A stretch of DNA of 64,000 nt from Elmis aenea (taxonomy: Eukaryota > Arthropoda > Insecta > Coleoptera > Elmidae). The position numbers and the translations under genes were made by a program. The stretch spans positions 12,094,640 through 12,158,639 of the forward strand of contig OX393581.1 in the NCBI GenBank assembly GCA_947652605.1, read 5' to 3'. Below the pieces are notes generated by a model, which did no database searches, had not been told where the DNA came from, and worked only from the letters and a program-made list of their open reading frames with translations. Shown here in pieces: positions 1 to 11,729 of the stretch (positions within the stretch are counted from its first letter, which is position 1; each line of letters begins with the position of its first letter).

Positions 1-107
1 AAAAACAAATCATAAAAATTAAATTAAAAATTTTATATATTATTGTTTGTTTCTATGCTTTGCTCCCCCCTCCCCTGATACATTTTCTGCGGACGCCTAT
101 GGTTTTG
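1..107. mobile_element. End fragment of an unclassified MITE
   Basis: The segment carries a C-rich stretch followed by CTGCGGACGCC and stops where the mariner relic begins. The same word order (C-run, CCCCTG, CGGATGCCC) closes the complete small element at 36804-36982, so this is read as one end of a related copy cut by the window edge. Nothing coding is seen. Confidence 0.4.
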
Positions 108-700
108 CGTAATATTGGACAGTAATAGGTTTCCATATAATCAATAGGCAAGATTCTTTTGGAATCCCAAAAGACTGACGCCATCACCTCTCCAGCCGAT
201 AGAATGGTCTTTGTCTTCTTTCACCAAGTCCAATTCACTGTTAAGATTCTATTTTGGTTTCCGGTATGTAGTGTTGAATCCATGTCTCATCCATAGTCAC
301 AAATCGTTTTTTAAAATACGTTGAATTCCTCTTAAACACATCCAAATTATCGGTCGAGGTTAATGCTCATATGCGTTTTTGTTCTGAATTGAGCAAATGC
401 CGCACCTAACTTGCAAGTTTTTTTAAACCCAATTCATCATGAATTGAGCAAATGCCGCACCTAACTTGCAAGTTTTTTTGAACCCAATTCATCATGAACT
501 ACTCGTTTATGAGATATTTTCGCAGCTTTCTTAGTTTCATGCACCTTTATTCGGCGATCTCCTTAAACCATGTCATGAACTTATCCACAATTTCTGGTGT
601 TGTGGCGGTTTTTGAACGTCCTGAACGTGGTTAATCACTTTTGAGTGTACGACCACGCTTCAATTCCGAAACACAAAAACTCTCCAAGAACAACTGATTT
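108..700 (-). pseudogene. Mariner transposase relic (DD34D type)
   Basis: Read on the minus strand, the segment gives mariner transposase in order: the linker GRSKTATTPEIVDKF near 610-560, a degenerate second helix-turn-helix part, then RFVTMDETWIQHY at about 310-270, which holds the first catalytic Asp, followed by IPETK and an SAGEVMASVFWDS block near 205-160 that precedes the second catalytic Asp region. Several stops and at least one frameshift interrupt it, and the third catalytic Asp region is absent, replaced by the MITE end at 1-107. The enzyme would cut and paste mariner elements at TA. An internal 55 bp duplication sits in the middle. It is a dead copy. Confidence 0.85.
386..495. 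repeat. Tandem duplication, 2 x 55 bp, inside the mariner relic
   Basis: Units 386-440 and 441-495 differ at about one base. Each begins GAATTGAGCAAATGCCGCAC. The duplication repeats part of the transposase DNA-binding coding region, so it arose after or during decay of this copy. Confidence 0.9.
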
Positions 701-715
701 GGTACGATCGTTTAA

Positions 716-857
716 GGTCTACACAGACCGACGCGGTGGCGGTGGCGGTGGCGGTCAGATGTAACCTTAGAAAACATGCGGTGAGTGCGTCCATTTGTTT
801 CCTAAGGTTACATCTGACCGCCACCGCCACCGCGTCGGTCTGTGGAGACCTTTAAAC
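716..857. repeat. Triplet-rich inverted repeat (hairpin)
   Basis: The left arm (716-770) and right arm (802-857) are reverse complements over about 55 bases, with a 31-base loop. The arms contain the triplet run GGTGGCGGTGGC; the left arm has one more 6-base unit than the right, consistent with replication slippage in the run. It lies directly upstream of the N-terminal end of the mariner relic, where its 5' terminal repeat would be expected, but no mariner end sequence is recognisable in it. Confidence 0.85.
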
Positions 858-1997
858 AGAATGCCTGCACATAGAATCCTACATCAAACAGTGAAATAGA
901 TTTCATCAAGAAGAAGAAAAGGAAGAAGGAGATGGATTTATGGGGTAAAAATGGATAAAAGCAAATTAATGGATAATAACTGTGGAAGTACAGGAAGGAA
1001 TGGCGTTTAGGATGTGTTAGACGGCAGCCCAGCCGTACGAAAAACCGCTGTTTATGTGTTAGCCATGCAATGCTAGGCATTAAATTTGCAGCCCAAAAAA
1101 TTTTGTGCTAAAATTTTGATTATTAATGTGAATCCCTTTGGGAGTAGAAACTTTTCAAGGGATTAATAACTTTCTTAATTTAACATTATTTTTGATTTTT
1201 GAATATTTTGTTTGGGTTAAATGCCACTATCTATAACATAGTTCGTTTGTGCTTAGCTAAACTGTGTTGTTTCTTTTTTGAGAACATTTGTATTTGACAC
1301 TTGCTATTTTCTAGAGAAACGCATAAATAAGCTTTGGAAACCGCAAGTCCTATTAGTATAATCGCCTCTGAAAAAGCGGTTTTAGTACTCGTTCTTTTTA
1401 TCAGAAAAACAAATGGGCCCACAAAGCTCGAAACAATTGAGTTAAAAGGGAGGTGCAATTATTTTTTGTTTTCTCATTGTCGAGAATCAGAGTCGACCTT
1501 AGAAATATCCGGTGTAATTTATGTGAAGTGACTAGAGGATTATTTGTTAAAATGGACAAAACGTGCGCGCGCTGGATAAATCGGTACCTGCTCCTGGCTG
1601 AGATCCAGTGCGATAAATTACATCTTAAAAGTGTGCACACTATCAGTTGTCGGTCGCAAGTAAAAACCGACGTAAGAAGATCACGCTAGGTATTGATTGG
1701 TACGGCAAAGGGTAAAAGGTTTATGTTACCGTTTAGTATACATTTTGGAGATATATAGCCTTTGCAGTCTTCGTACGGTCGCCAATCTGACGCGTTTTTA
1801 TAGAGAAAGTTTTTATGTGGGTTCTACTTCTGCTTCTGCCCGTTTAAGGCTTATTGTTTTCTTTATTAATTTTTTATGCAGTATGCTTTTAATTATTCTC
1901 ATATTACAATAGCTATAAAATCGTAATTTTTAAATAATTAATAAATGTTTCGGAGAACCGTAAAGATTTGTTTTATTGTGAACTACATGGGGATCTA

Positions 1998-2546
1998 AAG
2001 CCTCGTTAACATGGTGACATTAGATGCCGTGGCATCAAATGTCGTATAGTGCCATCGTCTGAACAGCCTGATGTCACGATGCCACGATGTCATGACATGT
2101 TCTGTGGTCATGACACTAGCAATTTCGTGACACTGACATCAACTGCAAACTTTTGATATTAAAAATGCGGTACTTGACGTAAGCCGACCATACTTTTGTA
2201 TTTTGGCAGCGCGTATATGTCATAATAGACGAATAATATACATTTGTTTGTCATCAATTTCCAATTTATCATGTCCTCAACAGATCTTCTAACGTTTTTA
2301 GAGCATCATCAACAGTATCCCTGTTTATGGACAAATCTATTCCCGAATATAGAGACTTCAAAACAATTAGTTGCTCTACAACATTCTTAACTGCTGTTAC
2401 AAGTGCGACCATTTTTATTTTGATGTCGCGACACTCAAATATGTATATCACATTACGTGTGAACACCTAGTGTCGTGACACCGAATGTCAAGCGATGTCG
2501 TGGCACCTAGTGTCACGAAGCTAGTGTCACCATGTGAACGAGACTT
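1998..2546. mobile_element. Non-autonomous DNA element with 22 bp terminal inverted repeats
   Basis: The ends are AAGCCTCGTTAACATGGTGACA (1998-2019) and the reverse complement of AAGTCTCGTTCACATGGTGACA (2525-2546 region), 20 of 22 matching. Inside each end there are repeated 12-base words of the type ATGTCGTGGCAC in both orientations, typical of subterminal transposase-binding arrays. No clear target duplication was seen, so the superfamily is left open. A 65-codon minus-strand reading frame (2269-2466) inside is not recognised. Confidence 0.7.
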
Positions 2547-2609
2547 CAAAAACTGTAAGAGATAGAAGGATGCTTAAATTAGCAAAGAAGTGTTTTTATT
2601 GGTGAAAAA

Positions 2610-2940
2610 TGCTCGAAAACAATTGCTTGAAACAAAATTGCTCGAAAATTGGTTCCTCGAAAGCCTAGTTGATCGAATAAAAATTTCTCGAAAACAAAAT
2701 TGCTCGAAATAATAAAATAAGTTACTTAAAGAAAATTTATTAAATTTATATAAATACAAAATAATTAAATGTACTAGAAAAGTGGTTTACATTTGTTTAC
2801 ACTTAACCTTTTATTTCATTATGTCGAGCAATTTTGTTTTCGAGAAATTATTATTCGACCAACTAGGCTTTCGAAGAACTAACTGTCCATTCAAGGAAAA
2901 AAAATTCGAGCAATTGATTTCGAGCAATTGTTTATGAGCA
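2610..2940. mobile_element. Fold-back element built from CTCGAAA words
   Basis: The arm at 2610-2718 is the reverse complement of 2815-2940, with an AT-rich loop of about 96 bases. Arms share the block TCGAAAGCCTAGTTGATCGA, and the word (G)CTCGAAA recurs about eight times across both arms. There is no coding sequence. A target duplication was not identified. Confidence 0.8.
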
Positions 2941-4719
2941 ATTTGCCGCAACTCGTTTTTAGGTATGTTTTAGCAGCGATTGTTTTTAGTGAGAATCTTA
3001 ACCGACATCGTGAAAATTGTGCCCCGTTCCTTAAATATCCTGGAAAAACAAGAACGTTATTTTCTTGTTTTCTCTGTAACTTTTTTGTTATCAACATTAG
3101 AAATCTGAAATTTGGTATTTCGTGGTAAGAAGACAACAGCCTTAATCACCTGACGTTTTCATAATTAACCCAGCGTGCTTGGTTTTTAAGATTCCATACA
3201 ATATTTAATTCTTAATTGTATTTGTTTGCTTTGACAAATTTCATCATAAATACAATGACCACAAAGTTTTCAAATCATGTACAGATATAGAAGATGTTTC
3301 GATTAAAATTTGAGGGCGAATACTTTGATTAATAATGAACCTAAAAATATATCTTTAACATTATTGACTCAAATTTATAAAAGAGAATATAATAGTGAAA
3401 ACGGACATTAAATATCTGAATTCCTTTCCAGACATAGCCCAAAGATACAAACTGTAGTTTGCTAAACTTGCTCTGTACTTCACTTGTTATTCAGTATGTT
3501 AAACACATTTACGTGTTCATTTTCATTTATTTTATATGTAAAATACAGAAGTGAATTAATATTTAATTTATTGTGGATAATTTTAAAGTTTTATTGTTAA
3601 ATTCTGACACATTATGTAAACACTGTAGTTGCGAATGACATAATCAATAACCAGAAAATTCTAAAGCGGTTCAATCTTTATTAGAAAATCCTATTATTAA
3701 ATTGTGCTTATTGAAAACGTCTGCTTCCTATTTGACATATAATTACCCAATGGATTCTGGTTCCTATTGTAAGATTTAAATGGTTGTGTTTTTCTGGTCT
3801 GAATTATTTTTCGCCAATTTTGAACTCGCTTAAATTTTTTGTTTTTTTAGGGTTTTTTCCTCAATATTGGTGAAGTTATTTGTAATTTAGACACATCCAC
3901 CAAAAAAAGTCTTAAAGTGGCCATTAGCTACAAGGAAATTAACAAAAAATTAAAGCTACTTTTGTTTTTCTTATTAATTTTCGGATTATATGCAAATTGA
4001 AGTTGTCATGAAACCAAATGAAAATTCAGCAAATTGAGGTAATTTCCAGGCGGTTTAATTCACAATAAGTTTAAAAAGAACAAGTATAAATTGTATTTAA
4101 TATAATTTTGTAGTTTTTTGATTATTGAAAGTCTATCGCTTTGCAGGTAGTACGAAAGTTACACAGTGCAACCGCTTATAAACGAACCAATCACACATTT
4201 ATTGTGTGTGCATTGTCGTATTTAATCTAAGCATTTGACTGCAACTGTGATTAGTCCTATTAAAACACTGTCGCACAGTTTATTGGCAAACTGCCTGCCT
4301 GCATGAAGATTCACCTTAAAAAAAAAAAAAAAACGAAGCACAGATGGAATAACGTACGAGCAATAAGGCAATAAGGATTATTATTGCAACATAGATATGT
4401 CCATAAAGTTTATAATGCTGTTTTGCACTGATTTAATGTTATAATGTTTAATGTACTGATAACCGATAAAACAACGATAAAGCTTAAAAATGACCAAGTT
4501 AGCGCTAATCAGCAATATGTGCATAAAATATTCAGTTTAAATTTTGCAGCGTTATCGTCGAGTTTAATCGATGTTTTTATGAATTATAAAACAAAGTTCT
4601 ATGAATACTAATGGACGTTTTATGATGAAAGCGTATATTGGTTTCAATCAGCGTAAAATGCATTCCTTTTATCACTGGCTACTTGCAGTAATATACACAA
4701 GCACACCATCTAGCTAGGG
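2941..4719. other. AT-rich stretch with no recognised feature
   Basis: No gene or mobile element is recognised here. A pure A run lies at about 4318-4333. Confidence 0.5.
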
Positions 4720-4857
4720 CAGTGATTCTCAACTGGCGTTCCGCGGAACACTACTGTTTTGTGAACCAGCTACAAGTCTTGAGCAAAAATTGATAACTTT
4801 CAGATTTGTTGAAGCACTTAATTGCTGTCAACTGTCAAAGGGGTAAGAGGAACTTGG
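4720..4857 (+). mobile_element. hAT-like terminal fragment
   Basis: The segment opens CAGTGATTCTCAACTGG followed by a CCGCGGAAC block, the arrangement of many hAT MITE ends. The opposite end and an 8 bp duplication are not visible; it abuts a retrotransposon 3' end. Confidence 0.4.
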
Positions 4858-4889
4858 GCTTTAGGGGAACTAACTACGGAAGGTGGAAG

Positions 4890-5150
4890 TTGGCTCTCAG
4901 AGACCAATATATGCAGTTGATGATGTGGTGAAGAAGAAGAAGAAACTCCTCTTCACGTACTATGCCAGTGTGAAGGATTTACAGCGTAAAACCAAGAAAA
5001 ATTCAAAAAAACACTTTTAAAGAAAAATCTGGAGTTTAACCAAAATACAGGACTCCTGTAAGGGGTTATCACCAGAGGGTACAATAAAGAATAAACCAAT
5101 AGGTCGCAGTGTAGGAAACTGAATGGGGACCACCTCCGCGGTAATATTAC
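4890..5150 (+). pseudogene. 3' end of an RNase H-type non-LTR retrotransposon (copy 1)
   Basis: The reading frame EEEETPLHVLCQCEGF is followed by a decayed C-terminus and a 3' untranslated region with GGGGACCACCTCCGCGG. The same stretch closes the longer copies at 11730-12985 and 40760-42825, where it follows an RNase H domain. The Cys/His cluster is the C-terminal zinc-binding motif of the polyprotein. This copy is strongly 5' truncated and has several disruptions. Confidence 0.75.
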
Positions 5151-5434
5151 CTATTTAAAGGTGGAAATGGAGTCAGTAAAACTAAAAGTGAACATTTAAT
5201 AAACTTAATCATTATTGTGCAAAAGAGAGAGTCTGATATAATCACCTTTACGGCCAATAGCCAACGTTGAAGACATTTTACGAAAACGTTACAATAAATT
5301 AAGCATTTTGACAACGGAACTATGGATTACCAACTGCCTTCACTGTTATATGCCTTGAAAAAGTACCTACGATTATTTTTTTAATTTTTTTGGAACCGAT
5401 GAAACTGATAATTGCAAAATAAAAACCACATGGA

Positions 5435-5599
5435 AGATGATACAACACTAAATCTAAAACGTTGAATATATAAAGATGGCTTATTGGTAAATGTTCCAAA
5501 CTGTTATTATATAACAAAATTTTGATTTACCAACAAATTATTAGACCTACATGGCTGGATGGAATACAACTATGGGGGTGTACAAAAATTACAAATATA
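5435..5599 (+). pseudogene. Jockey-type reverse transcriptase, C-terminal part (upstream piece)
   Basis: The frame reads WLIGKCSKLLLYNKIL and continues IIRPTWLDGIQLWGCTKI, the conserved thumb/C-terminal stretch of Jockey-clade reverse transcriptases. It stops at the TA where the fold-back element starts and resumes at 7563, so the two pieces are one gene split by an insertion. Upstream of about 5435 the match fades. Confidence 0.8.
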
Positions 5600-7560
5600 C
5601 AGGGTGAGTCACGACGGACGCGTCGGAGTTTTATGGGCAAACGGTATATATTTTCCAATTTCTGTCACTGTTAGATTATGTAAGTCAATAAGAACTACAT
5701 TTTAAAAATATTTTCAAACATACAGGGTGCTCCAAAAAAGAGTGGCATATCAAAGTTATACTTTTTCTTATGGAACACCCTGTATATTTGTACATTTTTG
5801 GATTCCTCTTTAAATTTAATTCAAAAAATGTATAAGGTCATATGGGTCTTAAGTCAACCGTTCTCGTGAAAATTGCATTTTCATGAAAATACAGTATTTT
5901 CAAAAATTTTCTACATTTAAAAACTTTGAGAAGACTGAAGAAATTCGTTTGGAGATAAGATTGACAATAGATTTTGTAACACTTTGCACCACCTACATTT
6001 TTGAAATATTATACAGGGCGTTTTTTACGCTTGGTCAAACTTGTGAAACTTTAAACATCGATAACTCATTTTTTTTAAATACAACACCCCATATTTTTTT
6101 ATACCGTCTTATAGAAAATTTAATTGTCTTTCGAAAACATTAAGGCTGTTTTTTACCTAAAATTGATATCGCGATTTTATTGTTAATTATTAGGGCAAAG
6201 TAATATTTTCGAGTAGGCTATGAAGGTAGACAGCGGTAATTTGAAACAATTGAAAGGAAGAACAAGAAAGGTGTAGTTTTATCTTTTGCCTACGCATTTT
6301 TGACATTTTTTTATAATGAAGAGCAATCTCACGTTTAAATAATTCACAAACTTTTGAGACAATCACTCCTAATATGTTGCGTAATGTAAGACGTTCATTT
6401 GAAAAGAGGATCACAATGTGTATTCAAGAGGATGGTCGTCATGTTGAACATTTATTGTAATCGGCTGTTAAATTTTGTTTTTGAATTATTATTACATACA
6501 TTTTAGTTATTAATAGAAATATTTTTATAAATGTTCAATTAAAGTTACTACGGTCCCAATTTGAAATATTTTCTGTGTATTCATATTTTAGTTAACACAC
6601 CATAAACACTTACTTACATTAAACATTGTGCACACTGTATAAAACACAATGTTTGCAAAATGCGTGGAATCAGAATTTAAGCAAAGACATTTTGGTAGAA
6701 CCGAGTGTCGTGTTATAAACACACAAAAAAATGGTTTATAGGATTTAGTAATCATCTTATCATACTTGTCCAATAAATAAATGCATAAATAATTTTAAGA
6801 AATCTCGATTTAAAGGTGTGATTGCTCTTCATTACAAAAAAATGTCAAAAATGCATAGGCAAAAGATAAAACTAAACCTTTCTTGTTCTTTCTTTCAATT
6901 GTTTCAAATTACCGCTGTCTACCTTCATAGCCTACTCGAAAATATTACTTTGACCTAAAAATTAACAATAAAATCGCGATATCTCGGAAAATATCAAATT
7001 TAGGTATAAAACAGTATGAATGTTTTCAAAAGGGAATTTAATTTTCTGTAAGACGGTGTAAAAAGATATAGGGTGTTGTATTTAAAAAAAATGAGTTATC
7101 GATGTTTAAAGTTTCACAAGTTTGACCAAGCGTAAAAAACGCCCTGTATAATATTTTTAAAATGTGGGTGGTGGAAAGTGTTACATAATCTATTGTCAAT
7201 CTTATCTCCAAGCGAATTTTTTCAGTCTTCTCAAAGTTTTTAAATGTAGAAAATTTTTGAAAATACTGTATTTTCATGAAAATGCAATTTTCACGAGAAC
7301 GGTTGACTTTAGACCCATATGACCTTATACATTTTTTGAATTAAATTTAAAGAGGAATCCAAAAATGTACAAATATATAGAGTGTTCCATAAGAAAAAGT
7401 ATAACTTTGATATGCCACTCTTTTTTGGAGCACCCTGTATGTTTGAAAATATTTTTAAAATGTAGCCCTTATTGACTTACATAATCTAACAGCGACAGAA
7501 ATTGGAAAATATTAACCGTTTCCCCATAAAACTCCGACGCGTCCGTCGTGACTCACCCTG
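5600..7560. mobile_element. TA-flanked 1.96 kb fold-back element, CAGGGTGAGTCA ends
   Basis: The element starts CAGGGTGAGTCACGACGG and ends with its reverse complement. TA is present on both sides (5598-5599 and 7561-7562), the target duplication of Tc1/mariner-type insertion. The arms are about 740 bases (5600-6341 and 6812-7560) around a 470-base unique loop. Internal TACAGGG boundaries occur inside the arms at 5723 (short hairpin to 5788) and near 6012. An 80-86 codon frame is open in both arms but follows from arm identity; no transposase motif was seen. It interrupts a Jockey coding region. Confidence 0.92.
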
Positions 7561-7562
7561 TA

Positions 7563-7813
7563 TATACTCCTATAAGATACAGACTGTCCAAAATAAGGTG
7601 TTACATGAAATGCCTAACGCTCCTTGGTTTGTCAGAAATGCCGACATTCATCCAGATCTGGGCATTTTAACCGTTGAAGAAGAAATCAAAACATTTGCAA
7701 AGAAACATGTAGATAGGCTTCAACTACACAAAAATGCAGAAGTTCTTCAGCTGCTAGACAACCAGAACCTATATCGAAGGCTGAAGGGAACCAAGTTGTT
7801 CGAACTTGCCTAG
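7563..7813 (+). pseudogene. Jockey-type reverse transcriptase, C-terminal part (downstream piece)
   Basis: The frame continues from 5599: KIQTVQNKVLHEMPNAPWF, then VRNADIHPDL, LTVEEEIKTFAKKH and a stop at 7813. This is the conserved C-terminal end of Jockey-clade polyproteins. The frame is intact from the insertion to the stop, so this copy decayed little before the fold-back arrived. Sequence after the stop is its 3' untranslated region; no poly(A) tail is clear. Confidence 0.88.
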
Positions 7814-9181
7814 TGGTTTGTGTGAAAGCAGAACATTGTGTAAATGTTGTTGCATATATTTCCTTAAGGATAACAAAGACAACTAAAAGACGTCGTTGGA
7901 CTGATCTTAGCCAAGTAACCTAGATTGAAGATTTAACAGGTACATACTAATGGTTGGCCTTACTTCTTAAAGCAGGTTTAGTGTCCAAACACCTGGTGCT
8001 AATTTAAAAAAAAGTTTGTTAGTACGCAGTAGAAGAGGCTGATTCATGTGTAAACTCTTTTATATCTACGATATCCTTTGTATTAAAAGTGTTTATTTGT
8101 TAATAAGTGTAGTTATAAGACTTTTTTTGTACAGTTATCACTGCATGTGGATTCAATTTGCCCGACACATATTCTTGTTACACTCGCCTATTTCAACCCA
8201 CTCAATTCAGTACTCCATTATGTTGAAAGTTTATAATTTCACTCACTGATATATAAATTTCAATGCAAATCTGTTGTCCGTCTACGTTTGTTTATATCAC
8301 CTCCAACACATTTACGATGCTTACAAATAACTACAAAAATGAACAGACAACAATATTAGCACATCGAATTTTACAAAAATATTTGCACAGCTTGATAGTT
8401 GTAAGAACAGCACTAATTGCTTCAGGGCCTCTGAGTGTTTTACAATTAGTTTAAAGGACTCTTGGTTTTATTCAGTAGAATTAAGTGGAAGATTGGTAAA
8501 AAGAAAAACCAAAACAATTAAACACGGAAGGAGATTATCCCAGCAGACACAGAAACTAAACCAATTGCGAAATTGTTATTCAGCTATTTGCCCTTTTTTA
8601 AATTATGGCGGAGGTTCGTTATTTTTTTTAAATAGAGATTAATTTGGTCACGAATTTAATATTTCTTTTATATTCGCTGAAGATTAGTGACGACAGAGCC
8701 GGAGAAAAATCATCTAAATTTTTCCTGTTTATTGGCATTCGTCCTGCTGTTTATTGAAACAAACAAAAGTAACTGTCAGTCGACAGTTTCAAATAAAGTG
8801 GAAAACCGCTGGATCCGATTTCAGAATAACACTAAATCGACACGTATTACTTTTGGTCAGATTCATGTCCTAAATTGTTTTCTTATTGAAACGTAAAACG
8901 GTTTCTGTTGTTTAATGGAAGAAAGCTCTCTCATGTCGGAAATACAATAACGTTGCCTTTGACATTGCGATGTATGTACCATCGATTCACTTGCGAAATA
9001 ATATGAGATTTTGATCGTTGTTCTAGCTATAAAGGATATAGTTCTTACTGAACAATACCTTTACAAGAAGCTTGGTATAAAAATTAATACAGCTGCTATT
9101 TTCTTAAAAGAATGTTGGTTATATCATATCGTAGGCTTACCGAACTTTAATGAGTGTTTAATTTAAAATATTAAAAATATA
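7814..9181. other. AT-rich stretch with no recognised feature
   Basis: The first 150 bases may be Jockey 3' untranslated sequence. The rest shows short unsupported frames only. Confidence 0.4.
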
Positions 9182-9640
9182 TACAGGGTATCCCAATTAT
9201 ACACCGCCAAAAAGTCAAATATTTTGTTACCCTAAAATGCTTCCTTTCAAAGTTAGAGATCTCCAAAGTTGCAAGAAAAAAAAATCAAAAAATCGATTAC
9301 GTCCCAGCCGTTTAAGCTAGAGCTATCAAACTTGGCCGAAATGTTTAGGTGTTTCCCATTGACTTTGTGGGATAATTAGAAAGAAAACACGTAATTGGAA
9401 GTATGATTTATAGTCAGGTTACCCGCTTACCATCTTCAGAATTTTTTACTCTGGAATAAAATTGAAAATGTCATTCGTCCATAAGAAAGTACGACTTAAG
9501 AGGAAAAAATTCGTCCCTCTTTGTTTTTTTGCTGTAAACGTAGCCGTTTTCGAGAAAATTAGCGCTAAAGATGCATCGACAAACTCTGTTTATGCGCCTC
9601 AGGTTAGGTTATGAACAAGCCTTAAGTCAAGCATGACATT
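9182..9640 (+). mobile_element. Single-ended TACAGGGTATCCC repeat fragment
   Basis: The segment opens TACAGGGTATCCCAATTATA after a TA-rich flank and has the low-complexity texture of the arms of the fold-back elements in this window, but no matching second end was found. It is called a truncated arm of that class. Confidence 0.4.
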
Positions 9641-10344
9641 AGCCAACTAAGTTTAGTATAAAAATTATTTGAGGTCCGACTCTGATTATTTGTGGATTTT
9701 TTATTTTTTTACTGTATTGCTCAAAATTTGGCGATTTAAATTGACTTACGGCCACTGCAGTGCGCTTAAGAAATGGCGATTTTAATATTACTTTAAACAC
9801 AATGCTATGAAAATTTTCTAAGTTATCCAATTAATAGTTTAACTAGAATAATCTTTAGATATTTAATTTTTGTCGTTATTTACTAAAACATTAAACAAAT
9901 TATTTGCATGTTTGTTTAATTGTAGCATCGATAATAAACCAATGCTTTTATAATCCAACGAATTTGAGACGCCATGTGCTAGGCAGAAACTATTTGTATA
10001 GATGTACGTGTTTTGGTATGTGATCAGTTGAATAAAAAAATATTTTTCATATTCGATATAAGGGGCGAATGATAAATAAACTCAGTTACTTTTGACTTTG
10101 TTTTACTACTATTGGTAATAATCTTTAAATACACTAAAACCATTTAAAACAAATGATTTTATGAGTATATTGATAAAGAATTTAAAAATAAAAAATATTC
10201 ACCCACAAGTTTTTTTTTTTTTGACGTAACTGGCATCTACAATCTTTTAAGGATTTATAACGGGTGAATATTATGCTCCAGACCGATGTTGTTTTTGAAT
10301 AACCCGGAAATGAATCACATTTTTTTAAATTTGGATTTTTTTTA
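9641..10344. other. AT-rich stretch with no recognised feature
   Basis: No gene or repeat boundary is seen. Confidence 0.4.
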
Positions 10345-10610
10345 TTCAACAGTAGGCTTATGACAATTATGTATGGAATATGACATCGCTCAAGTGACCA
10401 CCTCTGGCAGCGTTACAAATGCCTGTTCTTTTAATTTAATTTTTCATGACATTCTCGCACGTTTCGCGTGTTATTTTCGCAATTTCATGTCGAATATTGT
10501 CCTGAAGCATTGGAATTGTTGTTGGTTTATTAGCGTAGACTTTTCCTTTCAGGTACCCCCACAGAAAATAGTCGGATGACGTTAAATCGGGCGATCGCGG
10601 GGGTGATAAA
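10345..10610 (-). pseudogene. Mariner-like transposase, C-terminal fragment
   Basis: On the minus strand the frame begins PRSPDLTSSDYFLWGYLKG and continues KVYANKPTTIPMLQDNIR, ending in an ARGGHLSDV block. PRSPDLTxxDxFLWG is the third catalytic region of the mariner-like DDE_3 transposases often found with a DUF4817 N-terminal domain; the Asp of SSDYF is kept. One stop lies after VMKN. The N-terminal two thirds and the ends of the element are missing. Confidence 0.85.
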
Positions 10611-11729
10611 CTGATTTACTAAAAATGGTGATATCACATGGGCACCTCGTTATGTATTCATGTCTTAATATTATTGTATTGTAGGAGAAGTTATCGAAAA
10701 ATAACAAAACAAGCTACATAATACAAGTTAAACATTTATTTTAAAAAATTTAACTGTAATTTTCATTCTTTTCAAGCATTTGTGCCATTGCATTATCCAC
10801 TTTGCATATAGACATCTAAGATGCAACTTTTGAGTGTTGAGTATATCCATTACAGTATTGATGAGCTCGAAATCTAACTTAGGTTGTCGACCTTTTTTTA
10901 CGACACGAAACAAAGAAAGTTACATTGAGCTAAGTCAAAACACTGGGGAATCTTCTAAGCCCATTTCTGCTTAATTTAAATGCAACAAGAATTGTTTCTT
11001 GACTTATTTTTAATATTTTGATAAACTTTTCTGAACGGAATACCTGTACCAGTCTAGTTTTTTCCCGAAACCTGCGATTCTTTCAATAATTATGTGCATA
11101 TCCAGTTGTACTAATAACATTCCTTTTACTTACTTTGCTAGTGAAATTAGCATTACGAAGAATACAGCAATCAAGCGTTATCTCGCTAAAAGCCTCGAAT
11201 TTAGATATAAATCATCCCGTTTCAAATAAATATGCATAATAGTGCTCAATAAAGCACGCGAGCCTAACCCACCCAGGGAAATATCTGTTATTTGACTTAA
11301 ATAACAGGACTTTCCGTGATGCATGTATAAAGAAGAAACGCTTTAACCTGTGATTTACTTTTTATTGGAGTTATGACGAATTTTTATTACCCTTTCGCTT
11401 GCTTTAAATATACGGAAGGTTAGAGCTTTCAATGGCGGTACATGAACATTGTATGGGCAAATAAAATCGCAAGTGTACTTCAGGGTGTTTGTAAGTTAAC
11501 TAAATTCAGGATATTTCGGTTATATTATTTACAACATACATTTTTTTTGCGCATATACAGAGTGTCTATAAAAGGTCAACCGTAAATTTAGGTAGGCAAA
11601 TCAAAATATAAAGGACAAATGTAAAAACATTTTCAGTGTATATTTTGATTTCAAAATATATGCTTTAGTTACGTTTAAATTCAACAATAAAATTACCAAG
11701 ATATGGTTGTGGTTGAATCACAAGCATTA
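10611..11729. other. Intergenic stretch with one possible TACAGAGTGTC repeat end
   Basis: A TACAGAGTGTCTATAAAAGG word at about 11557 resembles the ends of the TACAGGG repeats, but no partner end was found. Nothing else is recognised. Confidence 0.3.

Noticed and set aside
5883..6143. 86-codon frame also present, inverted, at 7038-7277
   Set aside because: The two frames are in the paired arms of one fold-back, so their similarity follows from arm identity. Differences include non-conservative changes and no domain is visible.
10373..10579. 68-codon plus-strand frame
   Set aside because: It is the complement of a clear transposase C-terminus on the minus strand.
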